A DNA stretch of 52,717 bases from contig NZ_CADIJO010000035.1 in the NCBI RefSeq assembly GCF_902859705.1, forward strand, positions 1 to 52,717. Reading direction: 5' to 3'. This document shows positions 1 through 8,412 of the stretch, one piece after another (position 1 is the stretch's first letter; each line of letters starts with the position of its first letter). The position numbers and the translations under genes are program-made. The notes under the pieces are model-generated. The model ran no database searches, was not told where the DNA came from, and saw only the letters and a program-made list of their open reading frames with translations. This DNA is from Achromobacter deleyi. Lineage in GTDB: Bacteria; Pseudomonadota; Gammaproteobacteria; Burkholderiales; Burkholderiaceae_B.

Positions 1-1161
1 GCCCCGGCCGCCGCCGCCGTGACCCGCCTGGTGGCCCTGGCCGGCGCCGCCCGCGCCGCGCCCGGCAGCGATGCCGCGGCGATCCACGACGCACTGGCCG
101 AGCAACAGCGGCCCGACCTGGACCCCCAACTGACCAACGCACGCGGCTTTCCGGTATTCAGCGCCCGTGCCGAGCACCTGGATATCGACGCCCTGCGCGA
201 AGCCGCCCACGCCGACAAGGCCCCGCAGGCGGCGCGTTCGGATGACCGCCTGCGCGCCACGGCGCTTCTGTGCGAGGTGATTGAAACGCTGTCGCAAGAG
301 GCCCGCGGCCACGTGCTGGACCACGGCACGCCGGAACGCGACCACGATTGGCCGCTGCTGCAGCTGGAACTGCTGCTGCCCGCGCAATGGCCGCAGGCCG
401 CGCGCGACCACGCGCTGGAACAGGCCCGCGCGGCGGCCGTGTGGGTGCCCACGCGCCTGACCTTGCAGCTGCACAAGGCCGAAGACACGCTGGCCAGCGA
501 CAGCCTGCTGCGCCAACTGGCGCTGGAACCGCTTGCCGCGGACCGCGCCCCGCTGCGCATCGTGGCCGCGGCCGATTCCTATATTGATGCGAACGTGGTG
601 CAGGACTGGGATGCCGGCGGCACCTTGGTCAGCACCGCCACGCCGCAAGGCCGCGTGCCCGGCGAGGCTGCCGCGGGCCTGCTGCTCGACCTGGCGCAGA
701 CCGCGCCGCCCGACGCCAAGAGCGCCCCGCCCGCCCTGCCGCCCGAAGGCGCCTTCGCGCTGACGCTGTCGGCCATGGCGCACCGCGCCACCGACGCCGA
801 CGCGCGCGGCGCCGCCAGCGAACCCATGCTGACCGAACTGGCCACCCACTTCCTGACCCAGCACGCGCGGCGCGCGGACGACATCCGTGCATTGGTCAGC
901 GATGCCGACCACCGCGGCAGCCGGCCGCTGGAAGCCGCGGGGCTGGCCAGCACGCTGTTTCCCGCGCTGGACCCGAACCAGGATTGCCTGGCGGTCGGCA
1001 CGGCCTGCGGCTACACCGGCGCGGCCGCGCATCTGCTGACCCTGGCCGTCGCGGGCCAGGCCAGCACGCAGGCCGAGGCGCCGGTGCTGGTTGTCATGAC
1101 GCAAGACCCGGCGCTGCGCACGCTTGCGCTGGTGTCCCAACCCCTTTCCCCCTCCGCTTGA
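1..1161 (+). CDS. T6SS-linked thiolase/ketoacyl-synthase-like protein, 5'-truncated
   Basis: The frame is open from the first base of the window, so the true start probably lies upstream; a GTG at 19 is the first possible start inside. The visible part is about 385 residues. A segment around residues 180-225 (ADSYID..., then VPGEAAAGLLL) and a later CLAVGTACGYTGAAAHLL segment resemble the second half of beta-ketoacyl synthase/thiolase folds. I see no convincing complete catalytic Cys-His-His set in this part. It ends 23 bp before tssM, so it probably belongs to the same transcript. An enzymatic role is not supported; it may be a degenerate thiolase-fold accessory protein of the secretion cluster. 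The gene call is firm and the fold assignment is tentative. Confidence 0.6.
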   Translation, partial: APAAAAVTRLVALAGAARAAPGSDAAAIHDALAEQQRPDLDPQLTNARGFPVFSARAEHLDIDALREAAHADKAPQAARSDDRLRATALLCEVIETLSQEARGHVLDHGTPERDHDWPLLQLELLLPAQWPQAARDHALEQARAAAVWVPTRLTLQLHKAEDTLASDSLLRQLALEPLAADRAPLRIVAAADSYIDANVVQDWDAGGTLVSTATPQGRVPGEAAAGLLLDLAQTAPPDAKSAPPALPPEGAFALTLSAMAHRATDADARGAASEPMLTELATHFLTQHARRADDIRALVSDADHRGSRPLEAAGLASTLFPALDPNQDCLAVGTACGYTGAAAHLLTLAVAGQASTQAEAPVLVVMTQDPALRTLALVSQPLSPSA

Positions 1162-1184
1162 CCCCTATAAAAACAGCCAAAATC

Positions 1185-4100
1185 ATGCGTAGCCCTTCAG
1201 GTTTCTTCTCCGGTATTTCCAGCGCCATGAGCGAAGGCAGGCACTGGACCTCACGCGCGCTGGGCAACCCGCGCCTGTTCATGGCGATCGGCCTGATCGC
1301 CCTCGTCGTGTTCCTGTTCCTGTTTGCCGACACGGTCGAGATCGGCCTCGTGTGGGCGGGCATCGCGCTGGGGATCTTCCTGTTTCTCTGGCTGTGCGCC
1401 TTCCTGTGGCGCCGGCGCCGTGCGCGGCGTGCCAACAAGAACCTGGGCGATATGCTGGAGCAGCAGGTGCAGACGGGCGCGGCAGCCGCCAACCGCGGCG
1501 AGGTCGACGCGCTGCGCACGCGGCTGATCCAGGCGGTGCGCACCATCAAGACCTCGAAGATCGGGCAGGTGTCGGGCAACGAAGCCCTGTACGAGCTGCC
1601 CTGGTACATCGTGATCGGCAACCCGGCCGCGGGCAAGAGCAGCGCGGTCATCAATTCGGGCCTGCAATTTCCCTTCGCCGACAAGAACGGCGCGGCCGTG
1701 CGCGGCGTGGGCGGCACGCGCAATTGCGACTGGTTCTTCACCACCGAAGGCATTCTGCTGGATACCGCGGGCCGCTATTCGGTGCACGAAGAAGACCGCA
1801 ACGAATGGATGGGTTTTCTGGACCTGCTCAAGCGCCACCGCCCCAAGGCGCCGATCAACGGAATCATCGTGGCGGCCAGCATCGACGAGCTGACCGGCGC
1901 GGGCCCCGAATTCGCGATCAACCTGGCCAAGAACCTGCGCCAGCGCGTACAGGAACTGACCGACCGGCTGGAAGTGTTTGCGCCGGTGTACATCATCTTC
2001 ACCAAGGCCGACCTGATCTCGGGCTTCAGCGAGTTCTTCTCCGACAGCGACCAGCGCGAGCGCGACCGTGTGTGGGGCGCCACCCTGCCCTACGGCGCCG
2101 AAGAAAACCGCGACGTGCTGGCCCTGTTCGACGAGCGCTTCGACGAGCTGTACGAGGGCCTGAAGGAAATGGGCACGGCGCAGATTTCGCTGCGCAGCCG
2201 CAGCGACCTGCCGCCGGGGCTGTTGACCTTTCCGCTGGAATTCGCCGGCATCAAGCCCGCGCTGCGCACGTTCCTGTCGACGCTGTTCGAGACCAATCCG
2301 TTCCAGTACAAGCCGGTGTTTCGCGGCTTCTATTTCACCAGCGCCTTGCAGGAAGGCGTGTCGCAAAGCACGTCCACCGAGCGGCTGGCCGAGCGCTTTG
2401 ACCTGCGGCCGGCGGCGCGCGGCCAGGCCCGCAACGTGTCGTCGCACAACGGCTTTTTCCTGCGCGACCTGTTTTCCAGCGTGATCTTCGCCGACAAGAA
2501 ACTGGTGCGCCAGCACGCCAGCCCGGCCAAGACCCGCATGCGCTACGTGACCTTCTTCGGCCTGGTGCTGGCGCTGGGCCTGGTGCTGGGCGGCTGGAGC
2601 TGGTCGTACCTGGGCAACCGCCAGCTGGCGCAGAACGTGCAGGCCGACCTGGACAAGGTGGTGCGCCTGCAAAGCGAACGCACCGACCTGCAAAGCCGCC
2701 TGGAAGCCATGGAGATCCTGCAGGACCGCATCGAGCAGCTGGACCGCTATTCGTCCAGCCGGCCGTGGTCGCTGGGCCTGGGCCTGTACCAGGGCGACGT
2801 GCTCAAGGAACGCCTGCTGGCCGAGTACTACAACGGTGCGCGCCAGTTCATGCTGAGCCCGGTCAAGGCCAGCCTGGAAGACTTCCTGGCCAAGGTGGAC
2901 ATGTCCGGCGCCGCCGCAGCCGCTGGAGGCACGCCGCAACCGGCGCCGCAGGCCGCGCGCACGCCGCACAACCCGGGCGGCGACACGCTGTTCCAGGATG
3001 CCTCGCCGACCAATGCCGACGACGCCTACAACGCGCTCAAGACGTACCTGATGATGGCCAATCACCAGCACGTCGACCCCACCCACCTGTCCGACCAGAT
3101 CACGCGTTTCTGGCGCGGCTGGCTCGAGACCAACCGCGGCGCCATGCCGCGCGACCAGCTGATCCGCAGCGGCGAGCGCCTGATCTCGTTCTACGTCAGC
3201 CGCGCGCCCGATGCCGGCTGGCCCCAGATCGATACCAACCTGGCCCTGGTCGAGAAGACCCGCGCCAGCCTGCGCGCCGTGATGCAGGGCATGCCGGCGC
3301 GCGAACGCGCCTACGCCACGCTGAAGGCCCGCGCCGCCACGCGCTTCCAGACCATGACGGTGGCGCGCATCGTGGGCGAGAACGACGCGGGCGTGGTGGC
3401 CGGCAGCTACGCCATCCCCGGCACCTTCACCCGCGAGGCCTGGGAACAGTACATCCAGCCCGCCATCAACGAGGCCGCCAAGAAGGAAGTGCAGACCAGC
3501 GACTGGGTGCTGGGCGTGAACGCACGCGACGACCTGACGCTGGACGGCAGCCCCGAGCAGATCCAGAAAAGCCTGGCGACGATGTACAAGACGGAATACG
3601 CCCAGGAATGGCAGAAGTTCCTGCGCGGCGTCACCATCAAGCCGTTCACCAGCTTCGAGCAGTCGGTGGGGGCCATGAACCGCCTGGGCGATCCGCAGAC
3701 CTCGCCCATCGCCAAGCTGATCAACACCACCTACGAGCAGACCTCGTGGGACAACCCGTCGCTGATCAACGCCGGCCTGCAACAGGCGCAAAGCGGCGTG
3801 GTGGGCTGGTTCAAGCGCGTGATCCTGCGCCAGACCCCGCCCGCGCCCGCGGCCACCACCACGGCCAATGGCGAAGCGATTCCGATGGGGCCGGTGGGCC
3901 GCGAATTCTCGGATGTGGCCCGCCTGGTGGTCACGCGCGAGAACCAGTCGCTGCTGGGCAACTACATGGGCGCGCTGTCCAAGATCCGCACCCGCTTCAA
4001 CCTGCTGAACAACCAGGGCGACCCCGGCCCGGGTTCGCTGATCCTGCTGCGCCAGACGCTGGAGGGCAAGGATTCGGAACTGGCCGACGCGCTAAAGCTG

Positions 4101-4994
4101 GTGGACGAGCAGATGCTGGCGGGCCTGTCGGCGACCCAGCGCGAAACGCTGCGTCCGCTGCTGGTGCGCCCGCTGATCCAGGCCTATGCCGTGGCCATGC
4201 AGCCGGCCGAGTCTGAATTGAACAAGGTCTGGAACGCGCAGATCTACCAGCCGTTCAACCTGACGCTGGCCGAGAAGTATCCGTTTGCCGCGCGCGCCAG
4301 CGTCGAGGCCAGCAGCGACGAGATCGGCCAGGTGTTCGGCCCGCAAGGCAGCATCGCCAAGTACGTCAACGACACGCTGGGCCCGCTGACCGTGCGCCGC
4401 GGCGACATCCTGACCGCCCGCACCTGGGGCGACATGGGCGTGAGCCTGCAGCCGACGTTCACGGCCAACTTCGCGCAGTGGGTGGCGCCGTTGTCGGGCG
4501 GTGCGGCAGGCAGCGGCGCGGCCAGCCAGCCGCAGACGCTGTTCCAGATCCAGCCCAAGCCCGCCTCGGGCGTGACGGAATACACCATCGAGATCGACGG
4601 CCAGCAGCTGCGCTATCGCAACACGCCGCCGCAGTGGGTCAACTTCGTGTGGCCCAATGCGCAGGGCGCGCCGGGTGCACGCATCACCGCCACCACCTTT
4701 GACGGCAGCTTGGTCGAGATCGTCAACGAGCCGGGCCGCTTCGGCCTGGAACGCCTGATCGCCACCGCCCAGCGCACGTCCAACGCGGATGGCAGCTTCA
4801 ACATGAGCTGGGGCAAGTCCAACGTGACCGTGCCCGTGAAGCTGCGCATCATCAGCAACGCCCAGGCGCCTGGCGCCGGCGGCAGCGAGCCCGGCGGCAG
4901 CCAGGGCCTGCGCAACCTGCGCCTGCCCTCTTCCGTGGTGGGCGCCACCCCCGAATCCTCCTCCGCCCAGACGCGACCCGGAGCGCCGCAATGA
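1185..4994 (+). CDS. tssM: T6SS membrane-complex protein TssM (IcmF family)
   Basis: About 1269 residues, the usual size for TssM, the inner-membrane protein that with TssL and TssJ forms the trans-envelope complex of type VI secretion. Two hydrophobic helices lie at about residues 31-47 and 52-75. A cytoplasmic domain follows with a Walker A motif (GNPAAGKS, 145-152). A third helix at about 452-474 leads to a large periplasmic region, and the C-terminal IcmF domain contains the segment FDGSLVEIVNEPGRFGLERL. I chose the ATG at 1185 because it is the first ATG after the preceding stop; an in-frame ATG at 1227 is an alternative. Its stop overlaps the tagF start (ATGA), indicating translational coupling. 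Confidence 0.96.
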   Translation: MRSPSGFFSGISSAMSEGRHWTSRALGNPRLFMAIGLIALVVFLFLFADTVEIGLVWAGIALGIFLFLWLCAFLWRRRRARRANKNLGDMLEQQVQTGAAAANRGEVDALRTRLIQAVRTIKTSKIGQVSGNEALYELPWYIVIGNPAAGKSSAVINSGLQFPFADKNGAAVRGVGGTRNCDWFFTTEGILLDTAGRYSVHEEDRNEWMGFLDLLKRHRPKAPINGIIVAASIDELTGAGPEFAINLAKNLRQRVQELTDRLEVFAPVYIIFTKADLISGFSEFFSDSDQRERDRVWGATLPYGAEENRDVLALFDERFDELYEGLKEMGTAQISLRSRSDLPPGLLTFPLEFAGIKPALRTFLSTLFETNPFQYKPVFRGFYFTSALQEGVSQSTSTERLAERFDLRPAARGQARNVSSHNGFFLRDLFSSVIFADKKLVRQHASPAKTRMRYVTFFGLVLALGLVLGGWSWSYLGNRQLAQNVQADLDKVVRLQSERTDLQSRLEAMEILQDRIEQLDRYSSSRPWSLGLGLYQGDVLKERLLAEYYNGARQFMLSPVKASLEDFLAKVDMSGAAAAAGGTPQPAPQAARTPHNPGGDTLFQDASPTNADDAYNALKTYLMMANHQHVDPTHLSDQITRFWRGWLETNRGAMPRDQLIRSGERLISFYVSRAPDAGWPQIDTNLALVEKTRASLRAVMQGMPARERAYATLKARAATRFQTMTVARIVGENDAGVVAGSYAIPGTFTREAWEQYIQPAINEAAKKEVQTSDWVLGVNARDDLTLDGSPEQIQKSLATMYKTEYAQEWQKFLRGVTIKPFTSFEQSVGAMNRLGDPQTSPIAKLINTTYEQTSWDNPSLINAGLQQAQSGVVGWFKRVILRQTPPAPAATTTANGEAIPMGPVGREFSDVARLVVTRENQSLLGNYMGALSKIRTRFNLLNNQGDPGPGSLILLRQTLEGKDSELADALKLVDEQMLAGLSATQRETLRPLLVRPLIQAYAVAMQPAESELNKVWNAQIYQPFNLTLAEKYPFAARASVEASSDEIGQVFGPQGSIAKYVNDTLGPLTVRRGDILTARTWGDMGVSLQPTFTANFAQWVAPLSGGAAGSGAASQPQTLFQIQPKPASGVTEYTIEIDGQQLRYRNTPPQWVNFVWPNAQGAPGARITATTFDGSLVEIVNEPGRFGLERLIATAQRTSNADGSFNMSWGKSNVTVPVKLRIISNAQAPGAGGSEPGGSQGLRNLRLPSSVVGATPESSSAQTRPGAPQ

Positions 4995-5974
4995 GCAACT
5001 TGCAGTCCCCCCTGTTCCGCACGGCCTATTTCGGCAAGATCCCGGCCCGCGGCGACTTCGTCAAGAACACCTCGCACCCGCAGTTGATGGCCACGCTGGA
5101 CGCCTGGGTCGCCAACACGATGGAACTGCTGGCCCAGGAACCGCACTGGAAGACGCTGTACGACGAAGCCGAACCCATGCCGTTTGCCATCCTGGGGTCG
5201 CGCGGCAAGCTGGCCATTGCGGGCCACCTGCAGCCCAGCCGCGATCAGTCGGGCCGGCGCTTTCCGTTCCTGTCCGCGACCTCGGTGGAGGTGCAGCGGC
5301 CGCTGGAATTCATTGCCCGCAGCCCCATGGCCTTCAGCCGGCTCTGGAACCGCATGAGCGGCGCCGCGGCGCTGCTGATGACCGACGCCGACCCCGCGGC
5401 GGCCTTGCAGGCGCTGAACGAACTCGAAGGCGAAATCCGCACCGAGGCCGACGACGGCTTTGACGCGTTTGTCGACCTGCAGACCGTCGAGCGCCTGGAA
5501 GCCATGCTGCGCGGCAACGGCCACGCGGCGCGGGTGCACGACATCATCCTGGCGCTGGGCATACTGCTTGAACCCGTGATGTCCAGCGGCTCGTCACAGC
5601 TGGATCGCGGGCTGGCGCTGCCGCTGCCCGACGACCCGCTCTACCTGAACCTGGTGGCCTCGTACTGGATGACGTTGATCGCGCCATTCCTGTCGCGTGC
5701 CGACTTCGAGATCACCGTGTTCATCGGCCGCATCGCCGGCAAGCATCGGCTGGTGGCGGGCTTTCGCGGCGCCTCGCCACAGACGCTGGCCAGCCTGCTG
5801 TCCACGCCGCAGGCGTTTGCCGAACAGCACATCGTGCTGGAAGACGCGCCCTGGGTGCGCAACCACGTGTCGGCCAGCCATGGCCTGGCCAAGCTGTCCA
5901 GCTACCTGGACCAACCGCGGTTGTCCCTGCGCATGGCGCTGGACACCTACCGCGAAGTCTTCACCGGAGCCTGA
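4991..5974 (+). CDS. tagF: T6SS-associated protein TagF (ImpM/SciT family)
   Basis: 327 residues. The N-terminal segment YFGKIPARGDFV, followed by a SGRRFPFL-type motif near residue 91, is characteristic of TagF, a post-translational repressor of type VI secretion studied in Pseudomonas. The first ~220 residues match the usual domain; the C-terminal ~100 residues (ending LDTYREVFTGA) are an extension. The start ATG overlaps the tssM stop by 4 bp. The next gene begins 2 bp after its stop, so the three genes form one operon. Confidence 0.93.
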   Translation: MSNLQSPLFRTAYFGKIPARGDFVKNTSHPQLMATLDAWVANTMELLAQEPHWKTLYDEAEPMPFAILGSRGKLAIAGHLQPSRDQSGRRFPFLSATSVEVQRPLEFIARSPMAFSRLWNRMSGAAALLMTDADPAAALQALNELEGEIRTEADDGFDAFVDLQTVERLEAMLRGNGHAARVHDIILALGILLEPVMSSGSSQLDRGLALPLPDDPLYLNLVASYWMTLIAPFLSRADFEITVFIGRIAGKHRLVAGFRGASPQTLASLLSTPQAFAEQHIVLEDAPWVRNHVSASHGLAKLSSYLDQPRLSLRMALDTYREVFTGA

Positions 5975-5976
5975 CC

Positions 5977-6771
5977 ATGCGTGTCTCTCTCCTGATCCTG
6001 GCGGCGCTGCTGTCGTCCGCCGCCATGGCGCAAGACGGCGCCACCGTCGTGCCCGCCAATGTCATTCCGCAACCGGGCCAGGTCGTGGCCAGCGGCGCCG
6101 TGCCCGACGAGGCCACCAAGGCCGATGTGCTGACGCGGCTGCAACAGGTGTACGGCGTGGGCAATGTGATCGACCAGATCGAAGTGGGCGGCGTGGTGGC
6201 GCCGCCGAACTGGTCCGAACACGTGGGCAAGCTGATCGGCCAGCCGCTCAAGCAGATCAACCGCGGCCAGCTGGAAGTGGACGGCACCCAGATCCGCCTG
6301 CGCGGCGAGGTGCAGAACGAGGCCTCGCGCCAGCAGATCGCCAGCACCTTCGCGACCTCGCTCAACCCCACCTACAAGATCGTCAACGGGCTGCGCGTGG
6401 CGGCCGGCAAGGACGAACAGGGTCTGCTGGACAAGGTGCTGACCAACCGCGTGGTGGAATTCGAAACCGGCAGCGCCACGCTGACCGCGCGCGGCCGCGA
6501 GCTGCTGGACCAGGTGGCCGACGTGGTGCCCAAGCTGCACAGCGACAAGGTGCAGATCATCGGCCACACCGACAGTTCCGGCAGCCGCAGCACCAACCTG
6601 GCGCTGAGCCAGGCGCGTGCCGACGCGGTCAGGGCCTATCTGGTGGACAAGGGCTTGCCGCCCGGGCGCTTCGAGACCCTGGGCGCGGGGCCGGACCAGC
6701 CGGTGGCCACCAACGCTACCGCGGAAGGCCGGGCCAAGAACCGCCGGATCGAGTTCCGGGCCAGCCGGTAA
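5977..6771 (+). CDS. OmpA-family peptidoglycan-binding protein of the T6SS cluster
   Basis: 264 residues with an N-terminal signal peptide (MRVSLLILAALLSSAAMA, cleavage expected before QDG). The middle part (about residues 90-145) has a BON-like pattern of alternating strands. The C-terminal ~110 residues form an OmpA domain: VEFETGSATL, then GHTDSSGS with NLALSQARA, ending AKNRRIEFR, which carries the Asp and Arg residues that contact peptidoglycan. OmpA-like proteins in T6SS loci are thought to anchor the apparatus to the cell wall. There is no lipobox, so it is probably periplasmic. It is the last gene of the tssM-tagF operon and is followed by a strong hairpin. Confidence 0.88.
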   Translation: MRVSLLILAALLSSAAMAQDGATVVPANVIPQPGQVVASGAVPDEATKADVLTRLQQVYGVGNVIDQIEVGGVVAPPNWSEHVGKLIGQPLKQINRGQLEVDGTQIRLRGEVQNEASRQQIASTFATSLNPTYKIVNGLRVAAGKDEQGLLDKVLTNRVVEFETGSATLTARGRELLDQVADVVPKLHSDKVQIIGHTDSSGSRSTNLALSQARADAVRAYLVDKGLPPGRFETLGAGPDQPVATNATAEGRAKNRRIEFRASR

Positions 6772-6832
6772 GGCACGCCCCGGCCGCGACGGCCGGGCAC
6801 CCATCGAACAGGCGGCGAATACGCCGCGTTGC

Positions 6833-6862
6833 GGGCCCCGGCAGCATGCCTGGGGCCCTTTT
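6833..6862. terminator. Bidirectional terminator between the OmpA gene and tssA
   Basis: GGGCCCC at 6833-6839 pairs perfectly with GGGGCCC at 6852-6858. An inner GGCA/TGCC stem extends it with a single bulged T, and TTTT follows at 6859-6862. It lies between two convergent genes, where a shared terminator is expected. Confidence 0.85.
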
Positions 6863-6866
6863 GCTA

Positions 6867-7982
6867 TCAGCCGTTGTGCTCGGGCGGCTTGGGCACGCCC
6901 AGCAGCTCTTCCAGGCCCGACAGGGCTTCGCCGTTCTTGACCACGGTGCGCAGCCACAGGTGCAGCGACATCTCGCCCCAGCTGGCCGCCTTGTCGGCCA
7001 GATAGGCCACCGGGCTGTGCGGTTCGGTGCGGCGAAAGAACTCAGCCACTTCACGCAATTGCGCCAGGGCCTGGTCGCGGGTTTGCAGCGGACCGCGCGC
7101 AGGCGCGGGCACGGCGGGCGGGAGATCGGCGGCAGCGGTCAAGGTGGGCTCCATCCGGATGGCGGGTGCGCCGGCAGGCGATGCGGCCGGGGCCGCGGCC
7201 GGCGGCGCCAGGTCGGCGCGCACCAGCAGGCCGGCCTCGCGGGCGAAACGATGCACAAGTTCGGTCACGTCCTGCAGGGCCGTGCGCAGCGGCGTGAAGG
7301 CCGGGCCGTCGTCGCCCAGGCGTTCGGTCAGCGTCAGTTCCAGCACGTCCACGGCCGCGAAGCAGCTTTGCAGCTGGCTTTCGAGGTCGGAATAGAACGC
7401 GGGTGGCGTATCGCGGCGGGCGGCATCGAACTGGTCCAGCGTGACCTTGCCGCGCGACATATCGGCCGCATTCTGCGGCGTGCGCTTGATGGCGTTGGCC
7501 AACTGGCTGGCGCTGTCCCACAGCACCGCGCCAAAGCGCCCGCCTTCGGACTGCGTCAGCGGCAGTTCGCGCACCAGTTGCTGCGAGCGCGACAGCAGCC
7601 ACGCCAGGTTGCCGACGCGCTGCTGCGCATCGCCCTCGTCCGGCACGGGATGCAGGCCGTCCCAGTAGTGGCGGCACAGGCCGTCGACCAGCAGGAAGCC
7701 GTCGCGCAGCCCCGCAAAGCCGCGGGTCTTGGCCCAGGCTTCGGCCAGCCAGGCGGCCACGCGCACGTCCTTGCTGCGGGTGGCCAGCACGTCGGTGCAG
7801 ATGCGGATGACCTGGGGCCAGTCGGCCTCTTTGATGTCGATGACCCAGTCGCCCTGGTCCAGGTGGGGGTCGTCGTGGCGGCGGGCTTCGCGGATGGCGT
7901 CGAATTCGGCCGAAAAAACCATGTCGGCGCCACAAGGCGCCGGGCCGGGAATGGGCTGCAACAATGCGTCGATATCGCTCAT
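6867..7982 (-). CDS. tssA: T6SS baseplate/cap protein TssA (ImpA N-terminal family)
   Basis: 371 residues. The N-terminal half has the ImpA_N signature: CGADMVFSAEFDAI near residues 17-30, then WPQVIRICTDVLATRSKDVRVAAWLAEAW and HYWDGLHP. A Pro/Ala-rich linker sits at about 225-270. A short helical C-terminal region (RDQALAQLREVAEFFRRTEPHSPVAYL) resembles that of short TssA types. TssA helps assemble the baseplate and prime sheath polymerisation. AGGA lies 5 bp upstream of the ATG. It is convergent to tssM-tagF-ompA and divergent from the PDG-repeat gene. Confidence 0.93.
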   Translation of the reverse strand: MSDIDALLQPIPGPAPCGADMVFSAEFDAIREARRHDDPHLDQGDWVIDIKEADWPQVIRICTDVLATRSKDVRVAAWLAEAWAKTRGFAGLRDGFLLVDGLCRHYWDGLHPVPDEGDAQQRVGNLAWLLSRSQQLVRELPLTQSEGGRFGAVLWDSASQLANAIKRTPQNAADMSRGKVTLDQFDAARRDTPPAFYSDLESQLQSCFAAVDVLELTLTERLGDDGPAFTPLRTALQDVTELVHRFAREAGLLVRADLAPPAAAPAASPAGAPAIRMEPTLTAAADLPPAVPAPARGPLQTRDQALAQLREVAEFFRRTEPHSPVAYLADKAASWGEMSLHLWLRTVVKNGEALSGLEELLGVPKPPEHNG

Positions 7983-8030
7983 GGGTTCCTGAGTCGTGGC
8001 GGCGTCGAAAGCAGCGATGATCCCATATCT

Positions 8031-8068
8031 GTAACGACGTTACGTTCTAAGATGACACGTCCTATTAC
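8031..8068 (+). promoter_or_regulatory. Candidate promoter with overlapping palindromic operator
   Basis: A perfect dyad GTAACG-A-CGTTAC occupies 8031-8043 in the tssA/PDG-repeat intergenic region. It overlaps a possible sigma-70 promoter reading right: -35 TTACGT at 8040-8045, a 17-bp spacer, and -10 TATTAC at 8063-8068, about 57 bp before the start codon. The bases are directly visible; promoter function and regulator identity are inferred. Confidence 0.5.
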
Positions 8069-8124
8069 AAAGCGCATCAGGCACCCTGGATATCATTCAA
8101 GCTCTCCAAAAACTGGGAGTCGCG

Positions 8125-8376
8125 ATGAACAAGTCATTCCACATGATGCCCAACGGCCGCTTCATCAATGGCACGCCGCGGCGCTGCCCTGACGGCACTT
8201 ACGTCGGCGACGGCGGGCCGATCACACGGGCGCCGGACGGCACCTACGTTGCCGGCACACCGCAGCGCGCGCCCGACGGCAGCTACCTGGGCAGCGGTGG
8301 TCCCGTGCGCATGGCGCCCGACGGCACCTTCGTCGTAGGCCCGCCTCGCATGGCGCCTGACGGCACCTATCTGTAA
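8125..8376 (+). CDS. Small PDG-repeat protein beside a PAAR effector
   Basis: 83 residues, almost wholly built from repeats of PDG(T/S)(Y/F)(V/L) followed by G and an R-x-A-type end. Units begin at residues 9 (PNG variant), 22, 37, 50, 65 and 78. Unit lengths alternate 13, 15, 13, 15, 13 and a 6-residue remnant, giving a 28-residue super-repeat. There is no signal peptide or membrane helix. GGGAG lies 6 bp upstream of the ATG. It is 36 bp upstream of the PAAR-peptidase gene and probably cotranscribed with it. I do not recognise a named family. It could be a tip adaptor, chaperone or immunity protein, but none of these is shown by the sequence. Confidence 0.8.
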   Translation: MNKSFHMMPNGRFINGTPRRCPDGTYVGDGGPITRAPDGTYVAGTPQRAPDGSYLGSGGPVRMAPDGTFVVGPPRMAPDGTYL

Positions 8377-8412
8377 GCATAAATAACCATCCTTTCGGAG
8401 CAACGGGCGGCC

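Noticed and set aside
1251..3791. An 846-codon open frame antisense to tssM
   Set aside because: Its composition (repeated HRA/GQ-rich residues, no family motif) is that of a complementary-strand shadow in GC-rich DNA; tssM on the other strand has clear domains.
5697..8192. An 831-codon plus-strand frame spanning tagF, the OmpA gene and the antisense of tssA
   Set aside because: It crosses four well-supported genes in another frame, passes through a terminator and shows no recognisable domain.
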